Shown: positions 10,627-19,643, numbered from the stretch's first letter. The stretch: 64,000 nucleotides of DNA from Cytobacillus stercorigallinarum (GCF_014836495.1 NZ_JACSQT010000005.1:62001-126000), one strand, 5' to 3'. Numbers and translations: made by a program. The notes: generated from the sequence alone by a model not told the origin.

Positions 10627-12111
10627 ATGAGTCAGTTAACTGTAAGTGTGAAAGAAAAGGTGGAAAAATTTTTAAGTGGGAAGAAAAAGCTGTATATTAA
10701 TGGGGAGTTTGTCGAAAGCAAATCAGGCAAAACATTCGAATCATTTAACCCAGCAACAGGTGAAGTACTCGCCCATGTATATGAAGCTGACAAAGAAGAC
10801 ATTGATTTAGCGGTTAAAGCAGCTCGCGAGGCATTTGATAATGGTAAATGGTCAAAGATCTCTGCTGCACAACGCAGTCGCCTTCTCTATAAACTGGCCG
10901 ACTTAATGGAAGAGAATAGTGAAGAATTAGCACAATTAGAAACCTTAGATAACGGAAAACCTATAAGAGAAACAACATATGGAGATATCCCACTAGCTGT
11001 TGAGCATATACGTTACTATGCTGGCTGGTCAACAAAAATCGTAGGCCAAACAATTCCAGTAAGCGGTCCATTCTTTAACTATACAAGACATGAACCAGTT
11101 GGAGTAGTTGGACAAATCATCCCATGGAATTTCCCATTATTAATGGCTATGTGGAAAATCGGTGCAGCTCTAGCTAGCGGTTGTACGGTTGTATTAAAGC
11201 CAGCTGAGCAAACTCCTTTATCCGCTCTCTATCTAGCAGAACTTATCGAAGAAGCCGGATTCCCTAAAGGTGTCATAAATATTGTTCCTGGATTTGGTGA
11301 AACAGCAGGCAGTCCATTAGTAGATCATCCATTAGTCGACAAAATTGCTTTTACTGGCTCTACTGAAGTCGGTAAATCGATTATGTCCAGTGCTTCTAAA
11401 ACATTAAAAAGAGTAACGTTAGAGCTTGGCGGTAAATCACCTAATATTATCTTACCAGATGCCGATCTTTCAAAAGCAATCCCAGGGGCTTTAAATGGTG
11501 TTATGTTTAACCAAGGTCAAGTATGCTGTGCCGGGTCTCGTGTGTTTATTCAGAAGAAACAATTTGATAATGTAGTTGCTGATATGGCAAGCCATGCTAA
11601 GAATATCAAACAAGGAGCAGGTATTCACGCTGACACAGAAATCGGACCACTCGTGTCGACTGAACAACAAAAACGCGTACTTGGTTATATTGAAAAAGGT
11701 GTGAGTGAAGGTGCAGAGCTTGTCGTAGGAGGAACGAAACCACAGGATGATGGCTATTTTGTTTCACCAACGATCTTTGCTAATGTGCAAGATAACATGA
11801 CAATTGCTAAGGAAGAGATATTCGGTCCGGTTATCTCCGCCATGCCGTATGAGGATTTGGATGAACTAATTGATCGGGCTAATCACTCAGAATATGGTTT
11901 GGCTGCAGGAGTATGGACACGAGATGTAGCAAATGCTCATTATATTGCTAATAAACTTCGAGCAGGTACCGTTTGGGTTAACTGCTATAATGCTTTTGAT
12001 GCTGCTTCACCATTTGGTGGCTACAAACAGTCTGGTATCGGTCGTGAAATGGGTTCCTATGCTCTTGATAATTATACTGAAGTGAAAAGCGTCTGGATTT
12101 CAATGAAATAA
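10627..12111 (+). CDS. dhaS: NAD(P)-dependent aldehyde dehydrogenase (DhaS-like)
   Basis: 494 residues, matching the length of B. subtilis DhaS. The protein oxidises aldehydes to carboxylic acids in the cytoplasm. Visible are PWNFPL (substrate/cofactor loop), the NAD-binding GSTEVGK, the general base Glu in ELGGKSPNI, and the catalytic Cys in QGQVCCAGSR; EEIFGPV and PFGGYKQSG near the C-terminus are also intact. The ATG follows AAGGAGGAATTCG. It stands alone and is followed within 12 bases by the IS remnant. The cre site suggests repression on preferred sugars. The precise aldehyde is not deducible. Confidence 0.9.
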   Translation: MSQLTVSVKEKVEKFLSGKKKLYINGEFVESKSGKTFESFNPATGEVLAHVYEADKEDIDLAVKAAREAFDNGKWSKISAAQRSRLLYKLADLMEENSEELAQLETLDNGKPIRETTYGDIPLAVEHIRYYAGWSTKIVGQTIPVSGPFFNYTRHEPVGVVGQIIPWNFPLLMAMWKIGAALASGCTVVLKPAEQTPLSALYLAELIEEAGFPKGVINIVPGFGETAGSPLVDHPLVDKIAFTGSTEVGKSIMSSASKTLKRVTLELGGKSPNIILPDADLSKAIPGALNGVMFNQGQVCCAGSRVFIQKKQFDNVVADMASHAKNIKQGAGIHADTEIGPLVSTEQQKRVLGYIEKGVSEGAELVVGGTKPQDDGYFVSPTIFANVQDNMTIAKEEIFGPVISAMPYEDLDELIDRANHSEYGLAAGVWTRDVANAHYIANKLRAGTVWVNCYNAFDAASPFGGYKQSGIGREMGSYALDNYTEVKSVWISMK

Positions 12112-12155
12112 ATAGAATAAAAAAGAGGCCGGAACAAAACCATCCTCTAAATGAA

Positions 12156-12197
12156 AAAGCCGTTGAAATTTAGTGATTGTAAAATTTCAACGGCTTT
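12156..12197 (+). terminator. hairpin inside the IS end, likely terminates dhaS transcription
   Basis: 16-bp perfect stem AAAGCCGTTGAAATTT (12156-12171) with 12182-12197, followed by GTTTG. IS ends often carry such hairpins to block incoming transcription. Confidence 0.65.
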
Positions 12198-12267
12198 GTT
12201 TGATTGTCTTCTAAAATAAGGGCAAACTTCTGATAAAACACCAAATAAAATCAAAAAGAAGGGCCTT

Positions 12268-12480
12268 ATGTTTAAATTACCATCAAATGATCAAGAGGGA
12301 ATCGATGTGGAGCCAGTTTTTGGATTTTAGAAGGCTAATTTACGTTTCACTCGATTTTCCGTCCGCAAGAAAAACAAAAGTTTAAAATGAAATGGGTCTC
12401 GAGTTAATCGGCAGTGCATTTCAGAAAATACACGACCAATACCTAGGAGTGAGAAGAACTAACAGAAAAAGGTGAATTTG
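12268..12480 (+). pseudogene. transposase fragment, broken
   Basis: From the ATG at 12268 the frame gives MFKLPSNDQ then GIDVEPVFGF, a TAG stop, and KANLRFTRFSVR; after a frameshift it continues as NEMGLELIG. The pattern VEPVFGFLKAN-x-FTRFSVRG...NEMG is typical of the C-terminal DDE region of IS1182-type transposases. An N-terminal MFKLPS seems joined directly to the C-terminus, which indicates a large internal deletion plus at least one stop and one frameshift. Confidence 0.7.
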
Positions 12481-12540
12481 AGTTCCCTCAAAATTCACCT
12501 TTTTTCATTAATTGAAGGTAGTTTTGTCCCAGCCTTTTGT

Positions 12541-13296
12541 TTACGCGTATGCTAAAATGCTGTCTCTTAATAGTCGAGCTGCTCCAACACCTGCTTTTTC
12601 ATCGTAATACTGAGTAAATCTCTCATCAGCTATATACATTTCTGCCAAACCTTTATGTGCCTCAGATGAATACGTCGACCAGCTATATTGTAACCATTCT
12701 TTGTGTAGCATCACGATTTGCTTTGCATCTTCCACTTGTTGATCCGTTTGTTGATTGAATTGTTTCAGTCTTTCAATCAGTTCCCTCTCTACCTCTTGCA
12801 TTTCTTTATAACTTTCTTCAGACATTTGCATCCAAGATTTATTTGCTTCATCTACAGTTTCCGTTCCGTATTTTTCGCGAATCTCTTCTCCGAACATGCT
12901 TTCGTTTTCTTCTACTCTCTTCTTTTTGAATGCTGCAAATTTCTCTTCGTTACTCATTTCTATCTCTCCTTTATGATAAGCAATCGTATGTTCAACTGCT
13001 TTAATTAGGCTGTCAATATGATGCCTCTTTTCAACTAATGCATCATAATGCGTGTGCAATATACTTTGTATCGATTGATTTTCAGAAGCTAATATTTTTT
13101 GTATGTCAGACAACTTGAAGTTTAATTCCCTATAGAACAAGATTTGTTGCAATCGATCAACTTCAACTGTTGAATAAAATCGATAACCCGCTTCATTGAT
13201 TTTTGCCGGCTCAAGTAAATGAATTTCATCATAATATCTTAATGTACGCGTACTTACACCAGACATTTGTGCCATTTGTTTAATTGAATAGAGCAT
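12541..13296 (-). CDS. MerR-family regulator with TipAS-like effector domain (Mta-like)
   Basis: 251 residues. The N-terminal MerR winged helix (residues 1-70: IKQMAQMSGVSTRTLRYYDE, then GYRFYSTVEVDRLQQI) is followed by a coiled-coil dimerisation helix and a TipAS-type C-terminal domain ending in ADERFTQYYDEKAG. Mta of B. subtilis has the same layout and activates multidrug exporters and itself. ATG 13296 is 7 bases from AGGAGG; a GTG one codon upstream is too close. The promoter has the 19-base spacer and dyad expected for autoregulation. No exporter is adjacent on this side; the IS remnant abuts its stop codon. Confidence 0.88.
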   Translation of the reverse strand: MLYSIKQMAQMSGVSTRTLRYYDEIHLLEPAKINEAGYRFYSTVEVDRLQQILFYRELNFKLSDIQKILASENQSIQSILHTHYDALVEKRHHIDSLIKAVEHTIAYHKGEIEMSNEEKFAAFKKKRVEENESMFGEEIREKYGTETVDEANKSWMQMSEESYKEMQEVERELIERLKQFNQQTDQQVEDAKQIVMLHKEWLQYSWSTYSSEAHKGLAEMYIADERFTQYYDEKAGVGAARLLRDSILAYA

Positions 13297-13316
13297 CACT
13301 TCACCTCCTAATCACT

Positions 13317-13347
13317 ACAATAAAGGTTTACGTTGCGTAAAGGTCAA
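13317..13347 (-). promoter_or_regulatory. MerR-type promoter with 19-base spacer and dyad operator
   Basis: On the minus strand TTGACC (13342-13347), exactly 19 bases, TATTGT (13317-13322). The spacer holds the perfect dyad TTTACG-CAA-CGTAAA (13327-13341). Overlong spacers with a central dyad are the hallmark of MerR-activated promoters. Confidence 0.8.
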
Positions 13348-13455
13348 GAAAGAATTCAAAAAAAATTTTTTCAACCAAGACTATTCTGCCGTCACTTACT
13401 TCAACCATACTCTGTTAGCTTTATCCATATAATCACCAATTTTTCCAATTTACTT

Positions 13456-13590
13456 TCATTTAATGTATAACGAAGAAGCTTGAGCATCCTTAAATCCAGC
13501 TTCACTCAAATTTCGGTGAATAGATACAGGTTGTGTGTCGCCTCTTGAATCGGAAATGATGTAGGAGCAGAAGCAGGTTTTATTATTGCT
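13456..13590 (-). pseudogene. C-terminal fragment of a decayed gene
   Basis: The minus strand codes, without a start or ribosome binding site, for GDTQPVSIHRNLSEAGF and then KDAQASSLYIK before a TGA at 13458-13456. The residue pattern reads like the end of a folded protein (I suspect a methyltransferase-like C-terminus, but I cannot prove it), and the upstream part becomes low quality. It sits between the MerR promoter and the lnr-type operon terminator. Confidence 0.35.
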
Positions 13591-13682
13591 TTAAATGTGA
13601 AAAAGATCATTCTATCAATACGAAAGTTTTAATGATTGGGAATGTAAGATGCGGAACGTGAAATTAACCGAAGATAAACTTA

Positions 13683-13712
13683 AAGGTTGGGAGATTGATC
13701 TCTCCCGACCTT
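13683..13712 (-). terminator. terminator of the lnr-type operon
   Basis: 12-bp stem with one G-T pair (13683-13694 with 13701-13712), loop of 6, immediately after the last permease gene. T tract weak. Confidence 0.65.
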
Positions 13713-13716
13713 CCAT

Positions 13717-14826
13717 TCACTTCGTCCTTCTTTCGACCAAATTCACGCCAACTCCCATACAAATCACGCCAATTAACAACATGAGCACCAAAGGCAATGT
13801 AACCTCATTCCATCCTGCATCAAAAAGTGCTATATCCATCAGGGCTTCCATCGCATGAACGAGTGGAAATAAATCTGCAATGAACAAAAGAACAGGGTTG
13901 CTAATCAGACCAGGAGGCATGTAAACACCGCTTATGACCGGTACAATTGGTATAATAGACGGGAAAATCATATTAAACTGTTCCGGTGTTTTGATAAATC
14001 CAGTAAATAACATGGCCAAACTCACCATACTGAGTGTAAAGACAGCTGAGACAGTAAGTAACATGCCAAAGTTATGACCTAGATTATAGTCCATCACATA
14101 ATTAAAAATCACTAACACAATACAAATCTGTATAAATCCGATAAAAAAGCTGTAAAATAGGTGGCCTGCATACATCGCCGTTTTGCTGACAGGAGAGAGA
14201 ATCATTCGATCCCATACACCACTTATTTTATCCGAAGTAACGCCATTCACTTTAAATCCAATTGTAAACATGGCCAAAAATAGGGTGAATCCAAACAATA
14301 GTTGGAGCTGCATATTATATTCTGGCACTTCTCCATCCTCAATGGATTCCGTTTGCATTTGTAATGGAGCATCTTCCAGATAACCACCTATTTGCTTCCG
14401 TGTAGCTTCAATGTCCTCTGATCCAGATGCAGCTTCCAGCTGGGCCTCTTGTGTAAATACAGTGTGAACATAGTCTTCCACTAATTGGACAGCCTGCGTA
14501 TTGGAAGCTGCAATAATCTGATAATCACTTTCAGATAACCGAATCGCAGCTTCACTATTTCCTTCTTCCACATCTGCATGAGCCTCTGATTCATCTGTAA
14601 TAACAAAAACATAATCTTGATTTGCATTTAATAAAGGTTCCCATTTTTCTTCCACCTCACTGCTGTTGAAGTCACTGCTGAAGATAGGGATAGTTGTTTG
14701 TGTTTGTTCATTATTATTCACATACGTGAAAATATACGTAAAAAGAATGCTTCCTAAGGTCAATAGAATGACTAACCAGGGGCTTCTGATATCCTTCTTT
14801 AATTGTGCCTTCACTACTGGAAACAT
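13717..14826 (-). CDS. lnrN: ABC-2 type permease, LnrN-like
   Basis: 369 residues. One N-terminal membrane helix (VILLTLGSILFTYIFTYV), a large extracytoplasmic loop of about 150 residues, and five C-terminal helices: the ABC-2 membrane protein fold. Its start overlaps the stop of the preceding permease by one base (TAATG), so translation is coupled. With LnrM and the ATPase it should form an exporter for lipophilic toxic compounds; in B. subtilis LnrLMN gives resistance to linearmycins and related polyenes. Naming rests on operon order and lengths, since sequence identity was not computed. Confidence 0.8.
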   Translation of the reverse strand: MFPVVKAQLKKDIRSPWLVILLTLGSILFTYIFTYVNNNEQTQTTIPIFSSDFNSSEVEEKWEPLLNANQDYVFVITDESEAHADVEEGNSEAAIRLSESDYQIIAASNTQAVQLVEDYVHTVFTQEAQLEAASGSEDIEATRKQIGGYLEDAPLQMQTESIEDGEVPEYNMQLQLLFGFTLFLAMFTIGFKVNGVTSDKISGVWDRMILSPVSKTAMYAGHLFYSFFIGFIQICIVLVIFNYVMDYNLGHNFGMLLTVSAVFTLSMVSLAMLFTGFIKTPEQFNMIFPSIIPIVPVISGVYMPPGLISNPVLLFIADLFPLVHAMEALMDIALFDAGWNEVTLPLVLMLLIGVICMGVGVNLVERRTK

Positions 14827-16091
14827 TACGATTTCCCCCTTTCAGGAAACAGGAGTATTCCAATAACTAAAAATCCAATGAAAAAGCCGAATTGTTTCAT
14901 CAACGGTACTGCAAAAGAAATCGCATTCCCATTTTGCGAAAATTCCGTAAATAAATCTATGACTACCCCTGTCGGCGTCCATTGACTCAATGCCTGCACC
15001 CATTCCGGGAACTGTTCCAACGAGAAAAAATTTCCTCCTAACGCAGCAAATCCCATAACGACCATAGTAAAAAGCCCATTCGCTGTATTTATGTTATGCA
15101 TTCTTATCGTCAGAGAAGTGAAAATAGCAGATAACCCGGAAATAGATAATGAGAAAAACGTGACAATTACAATGATACCTAACCAAAATTCTGTTGATTT
15201 TTCGGGGAAGATTCCCAACATGAGATCAGTTACAACAAACACAAGCATTAATTGAATCCAGGCCATACAGAAAGTAGAAATTACTTTACCCATTAAATAC
15301 GAAAATGGGCGGCTGTTCGTTAATAAAATTCGATTGAAAACACGCTCTCTTTTCTCCGTTACCGTCTTTGCTGCAACTGTCGCAGCAATAAATAGCGCAA
15401 ATAGTGAGCTCATCCCAATCGTGTAATATTGGGCAAGTTCTATTTCAACCGCATTTTCTTTGATTACTTCTCTTCCGCCTTGCGGTAATGCGGGTTCTGA
15501 TCCTTCCTCTCCTCCTGTCACCGCACTAAGCGCAAATTGAAAATTGAGTGCCTCCATATAATTATCGATCACACCAGCTAAGATATCTGTTTCTAATGAA
15601 TGTTCTTCTATTTGAAAACGAATGGGTGTTTCTACAGGTTCATCCAGCATTACTTTCCCTAACACATCATACGTAAACCCTTCTGGAATTTTAATGATGG
15701 CATCCAATTCGCCGTTTTCGATCTGTTTTTGCGCTTCCTCTTCATTCATCTCAATAGTATGGATCCAGGAACTCAATTCTGGATCTTCAAAAAGCTTTAC
15801 CATTATCCCAATCGGCGACAAGGTTTCAGCCTGTTCCATCATTGCATCTATTTCTATTTCTCGTAAATCCATCTCCAGTAACGCTTCTTCAAATTGCTTA
15901 AGACCGGTAGCTTTATCATCTTCCAGTATCAAACCAACCCTTAAATCCATTTCGCCAGCATCTTTAACCGATATTCCGGAGAAGGCAACATGCAGCACGA
16001 CAAGGATGAGTATTGGCGCCAGTAAAGAAATGAGTACTTCTTTACGATCCCGCCAAAAAACCAATAAATCTTTTTTAATAAAAGAGAACAT
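14826..16091 (-). CDS. lnrM: ABC-2 type permease, LnrM-like
   Basis: 421 residues with the same fold as its neighbour: N-terminal helix (VLISLLAPILILVVLHVAF), an extracytoplasmic region of about 170 residues, and five C-terminal helices, with KTVTEKRERVFNRILLTNSRP typical of ABC-2 exporters in the cytoplasmic coupling segment. It starts 19 bases after the ATPase gene and overlaps the next permease by one base. Role: membrane half of a LnrLMN-type exporter. Confidence 0.8.
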   Translation of the reverse strand: MFSFIKKDLLVFWRDRKEVLISLLAPILILVVLHVAFSGISVKDAGEMDLRVGLILEDDKATGLKQFEEALLEMDLREIEIDAMMEQAETLSPIGIMVKLFEDPELSSWIHTIEMNEEEAQKQIENGELDAIIKIPEGFTYDVLGKVMLDEPVETPIRFQIEEHSLETDILAGVIDNYMEALNFQFALSAVTGGEEGSEPALPQGGREVIKENAVEIELAQYYTIGMSSLFALFIAATVAAKTVTEKRERVFNRILLTNSRPFSYLMGKVISTFCMAWIQLMLVFVVTDLMLGIFPEKSTEFWLGIIVIVTFFSLSISGLSAIFTSLTIRMHNINTANGLFTMVVMGFAALGGNFFSLEQFPEWVQALSQWTPTGVVIDLFTEFSQNGNAISFAVPLMKQFGFFIGFLVIGILLFPERGKS

Positions 16092-16110
16092 TTTGCTATT
16101 CTTCCTCCTC

Positions 16111-17043
16111 TTAATCTCTTAATGTCCGGCCGGTTATGTGCAAGAATACATCTTCAAGACTTGGCGTTTCCATTTGAAAATTCGTTAATAAAATGCCTTC
16201 ACTTTCAACAGCGTGTATCAAATCACTTAGGATACTGCTTCCTTTCTTAGAGATAATCCGTAAACTTTTATCTGTTGCATCTACACGACGTATGTTCTTA
16301 ATAGATTTTACTTTTTCCACTACCGTATCACTCATCTCGCTCAAAGTGACTTGAATCATATCTTCAGTGGATAATATGCTTAATAACTCTTCCTTACTTC
16401 CTGAAGCCACCACTTTCCCATGATCCATAATGTAGACTCGTTTGCATAATTGCTCGACTTCCTCCATGTAGTGACTCGTATAAAGCACCGTCGTTCCATT
16501 TTCTTCATTAAGCTTACGTACAGTTTCAAGAATATGGTTTCTTGATTGTGGATCAATCCCTACAGTAGGTTCATCCAAAATAAGAATTTTTGGATCATGC
16601 AACAAAGCAGCTGCAATATTAACCCGTCTTTTCATCCCACCGGAGAATGTTTTTACCAACTCTTTTTGAGGTTTTTTCAATCCAACCATCTCAAGAATTT
16701 CCTGGATACGTTGTTCTAAAATGGTCTTTTTGACGTTATAAATTTCACCAAAGAACTTCAAATTCTCATAAGCCGAAAGTTCTTCATATAATGCAATCTC
16801 CTGGGGAACAACACCAAGGATCCTCCTTATTTCTGCAGGGTTTTTAATTGTACTTTTTCCATTTAGTTTCACATCTCCGGCAGTCGGTTTAAGTAAAGAA
16901 GAAATCATGGAAATTGTAGTAGACTTACCAGCTCCATTCGGACCAAGCAAACCAATAGATTCTCCCTCATCGATATAAAGATCAATTTCATCAACTGCTT
17001 TTTTTCCTTTAAACGTTTTGCTTAATTTGACCGTTTCAATCAT
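16111..17043 (-). CDS. lnrL: ABC transporter ATPase, LnrL-like
   Basis: 310 residues. Walker A GPNGAGKST (34-42), Q-loop Gln81, signature FSGGM (133-137), Walker B LILDEP (155-159) and the switch His in YTSHYMEE are all intact, followed by a C-terminal domain typical of drug-export ATPases (DrrA type). Couples ATP hydrolysis to LnrMN export. I chose ATG 17043, 9 bases after AGGAG; a GTG two codons upstream is only 3 bases from it. A terminator separates it from the response regulator gene upstream, so it probably has its own promoter, regulated by that regulator. Confidence 0.88.
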   Translation of the reverse strand: MIETVKLSKTFKGKKAVDEIDLYIDEGESIGLLGPNGAGKSTTISMISSLLKPTAGDVKLNGKSTIKNPAEIRRILGVVPQEIALYEELSAYENLKFFGEIYNVKKTILEQRIQEILEMVGLKKPQKELVKTFSGGMKRRVNIAAALLHDPKILILDEPTVGIDPQSRNHILETVRKLNEENGTTVLYTSHYMEEVEQLCKRVYIMDHGKVVASGSKEELLSILSTEDMIQVTLSEMSDTVVEKVKSIKNIRRVDATDKSLRIISKKGSSILSDLIHAVESEGILLTNFQMETPSLEDVFLHITGRTLRD

Positions 17044-17142
17044 ATCCACTCACTCCTGTATTAGTTGATAACAAAGAAAAACTTGACACATCACTCGTTT
17101 TTCTATATTTTTCATCCTTGCCTCACAATGTAAAATATACAT

Positions 17143-17166
17143 AAAAAAAAACAGTGCCACCACTGT
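17143..17166 (-). terminator. terminator between lnrK and lnrL
   Basis: Stem ACAGTG/CACTGT (17151-17156 with 17161-17166), 4-base loop, then eight Ts on the minus strand (17143-17150). Confidence 0.75.
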
Positions 17167-17232
17167 CTCTAGTCATTTTCATCATCATTCGGAATTACTT
17201 TAGTCATTTTAATTTTTCGCCTATGTAGTTAA

Positions 17233-17868
17233 TCAGACAAGATTATGGCGAATCGAGTAAATAGCAAGTTGTGTCCGGTCTCTTAAATCTAATTTATGTA
17301 AAATTTGGCTCGTATTGTTTTTCACAGTTCCTACTGATAAACCTAATCGCTCTGCAATTTCATGATTGTTAAGCCCTTCACCGATACAAGTTAAAATAGC
17401 ACGATCACGCGGAGTCAGAGATGGATCTGGACTTTTATCTTCCTGTCGCTGGAGAAGAAGAGGCATCACTTTGGCGGCAACTTGATCTTCCACACTCAGT
17501 CCGCCTTTTAAGGCACTACGGATGGAGCGAATCAAAGAATCGGTATCCGCATCTTTTAAGATATAACCACTCACACCTATTTTTAATGCTTCCATCACAT
17601 ACTCATTATTATCAAATGTTGTTAACATTAAAACTTTAGATGTGTTCCAGCGGGTTTGTATAATTTTTGCTGCTTCAATTCCGTCCATAACAGGCATTCG
17701 AATGTCTAAAATCACTACATCAAATACGTGTTGTTCACAGAGGTGGATAGCTTCCTTCCCATTACTTGCTTCTCCGACTACCTTCATTTCCTTATCTGTT
17801 TCAATCATCATCTTTAACCCCTGCCGCACCATCACCTGATCTTCAACCAATAGTATCCGTATCATCAT
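17233..17868 (-). CDS. lnrK: NarL-family response regulator, LnrK-like
   Basis: 211 residues. Receiver domain with acidic Glu9/Asp10, phospho-acceptor Asp55 (VVILDIRMP), Thr83/84 and Lys105, then a LuxR-type HTH (LTPRDRAILTCIGEGLNNHEIAERLGLS-like; about 150-205). Overlaps the histidine kinase gene by 26 bases. Two ATGs are possible; the second (17865) has the better spacing to GGAGG. Expected to activate the lnrLMN exporter upon kinase signalling. Confidence 0.88.
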   Translation of the reverse strand: MMIRILLVEDQVMVRQGLKMMIETDKEMKVVGEASNGKEAIHLCEQHVFDVVILDIRMPVMDGIEAAKIIQTRWNTSKVLMLTTFDNNEYVMEALKIGVSGYILKDADTDSLIRSIRSALKGGLSVEDQVAAKVMPLLLQRQEDKSPDPSLTPRDRAILTCIGEGLNNHEIAERLGLSVGTVKNNTSQILHKLDLRDRTQLAIYSIRHNLV

Positions 17869-19003
17869 TTCCCTCCTGATCTGTTATTTTTATAAAACCC
17901 CTGACAATGAATTGCTCTTCCGTTTTATGTACTTCTAATTTCCCGCCAATTTTTTCTAGTCTTTCCCGCATAGAGATCAGTCCGAACCCTTCCTTATATC
18001 GATAATTATTTATTACGGGATTGCTGATTTCAAAACGAAAAACACTGCCCCCTGGAGCTTCAAACGAAACCTCAGCCTCTCTGGCATTACTATGTTTCAT
18101 TATATTCGTCAATGCTTCCTGTACAGAACGAAAAATGACGAAAGACTGTTCACCTGTAAGCGGCACTGTAAAAGCCCCGTGCTTGACAGAAAAATGAATC
18201 CGGATAAAGCTTTCTGTTTCCAGCTTACGGATTAATCGTAAAATACCCTGAAGTCCTCCAACTTCATTGGTTTTAAGCACTTTTACAGCATTTCGCGTTT
18301 CCTCAAGACTTTCACTTGCAAGTGTCTTTAAAGATTGAATCTGCTTCTTATCTTTTTCATTTGCCGTTATCCTCAAAACTTCTATTTGCATAAGGAGCGC
18401 AGTAAGTTTGTGACCAACAGAATCATGAATCTCATGTCCAATCAGTGTACGTTCTTCCTGCCTTGCTGACTCTTCCTCCGAGGCAATCCCCCTTTTTAAT
18501 CTCCTATATTCACTGAGTAAGGCATCATACCTGAGGAAAAAATCATCCTTCGCGTTCTTTGTTTGCTTAAAAAGAATGAGTGCGGCAATGAGGCAAGCAA
18601 AATACGTCAAGATAAAACTAATAACAGATACGGAAAGCTCTGTATTTAAAATGATAGAGATCATTCCTACAACAGAAACGACTACAACCATACTAGCTAG
18701 GCGAGTTGACAATTGATAAAAGGCCTCTGCAATTAACAAGGATAAAATCAACAATAGAAACGGATTAAATCCTTCCCCTTGCTGCGGGAATAATGTAATG
18801 ACCGAAGCTAATGCATTAATAGCAATTATAATGGTGGAAACGACTGGCTTTTCCTTAACAAGCGGCATGAGAAAAAAGAGAATAAAAAACACCGACAAAC
18901 CAAGCAGTCGCCATGTTATTTCTGACGCACCACCTGCAAAATATAGAATAGCAAAACTCCAAACGACTGTATTAAATAAGAACCATATCCAGTATAACTT
19001 CAT
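17843..19003 (-). CDS. lnrJ: NarL-family sensor histidine kinase, LnrJ-like
   Basis: 386 residues. Five to six membrane helices fill residues 1-148 with hardly any extracytoplasmic sensor domain, so the ligand is probably sensed in or at the membrane. The HisKA_3 motif HEIHDSVGH puts the phospho-His at about 193, and a HATPase domain follows with ALTNIMKHSNA (N box) and GFGLISMRERLEKIGG (G box). The membrane-only sensor suits a lipophilic inducer such as linearmycin for the B. subtilis LnrJ counterpart. ATG follows AAGGAAAGGGA. Confidence 0.87.
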   Translation of the reverse strand: MKLYWIWFLFNTVVWSFAILYFAGGASEITWRLLGLSVFFILFFLMPLVKEKPVVSTIIIAINALASVITLFPQQGEGFNPFLLLILSLLIAEAFYQLSTRLASMVVVVSVVGMISIILNTELSVSVISFILTYFACLIAALILFKQTKNAKDDFFLRYDALLSEYRRLKRGIASEEESARQEERTLIGHEIHDSVGHKLTALLMQIEVLRITANEKDKKQIQSLKTLASESLEETRNAVKVLKTNEVGGLQGILRLIRKLETESFIRIHFSVKHGAFTVPLTGEQSFVIFRSVQEALTNIMKHSNAREAEVSFEAPGGSVFRFEISNPVINNYRYKEGFGLISMRERLEKIGGKLEVHKTEEQFIVRGFIKITDQEGNDDTDTIG

Positions 19004-19643
19004 ACATATTTTCCCTTTCCTTCTACTGAATATATCGTACCAAATAGGGTTTGGGATGACAATGGGAAATGTATTTCTGGGAAGGAGAGTGTTTTTTCAG
19101 GAGAAAGTTAGTCATTACATCATTTTGTGGAATTTATTGCAATAGAATTTTAAGCTGTCGCTAAGCTTTCCTCTAAGGTTTAAATGGTTCTAGAAACGAC
19201 AATGTATTTTTTAGTGACATGGAAGCTATAAACTCGAGTAATTATTTTATCAAACTGTTTGAACTTACCACTGTAAAACAGAGTATTATCATATTAAAAG
19301 ACCAGTCAAATAATGTGGAATAAGGGAAAGGATTGTTTTTGAGTTTGTTCTTTAGGTTTATTTATTGTATTAATGCTTACCAAGTCCAATAGTGCTTTGA
19401 TAATAGGCGCTGTAATCAAAATTAAGTCTTATTCTTATTTTCATTATTATATATTTGATAGAAAAGAGGTAACTAATCGTGCAGTTTACTTGAATAAGAA
19501 GATGTCTTTTTAGTATCTCCTTCACATTCAGCTTGAAATTTGTACAGCCTGCAAAATTCCCGCAAGGTTGTCTGTATCCCATGTAAATTTTGCATTTACT
19601 TATGAAAAAGTTTACTTTACCATTCATTTACCCCCAAATTTCT
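19004..19643. other. 640-base stretch without a supported gene
   Basis: No frame has both a ribosome binding site and sensible composition. An 85-codon frame on the minus strand (19370-19627) starts right at a terminator and has composition unlike a protein. Possibly eroded DNA. Confidence 0.5.

Larger units (their letters stand above)
12123..12538. mobile_element. internally deleted IS remnant (IS1182-like) with terminal inverted repeats
   Basis: Left end AAGAGGCCGGAACAAAACCA (12123-12142) and right end, read on the minus strand, AAAAGGCTGGGACAAAACTA (12538-12519) match at 16 of 20 positions. Between them are a hairpin near each end (12156-12197, 16-bp stem; and an AGGTGAATTT/AAATTCACCT hairpin around 12470-12505) and a decayed transposase C-terminus. 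At about 416 bases it is far too short to be autonomous. No obvious target duplication. The GGCTGGGACAAAAC end type is, to my knowledge, common on IS1182-family elements in Bacilli. Confidence 0.7.

Noticed and set aside
13649..13858. 69-codon plus-strand frame
   Set aside because: It crosses the lnr operon terminator and the end of lnrN; shadow of the minus-strand gene.
19370..19627. 85-codon frame on the minus strand
   Set aside because: It begins 17 bases after a strong terminator, with a poorly spaced G-run, and has no protein-like pattern.
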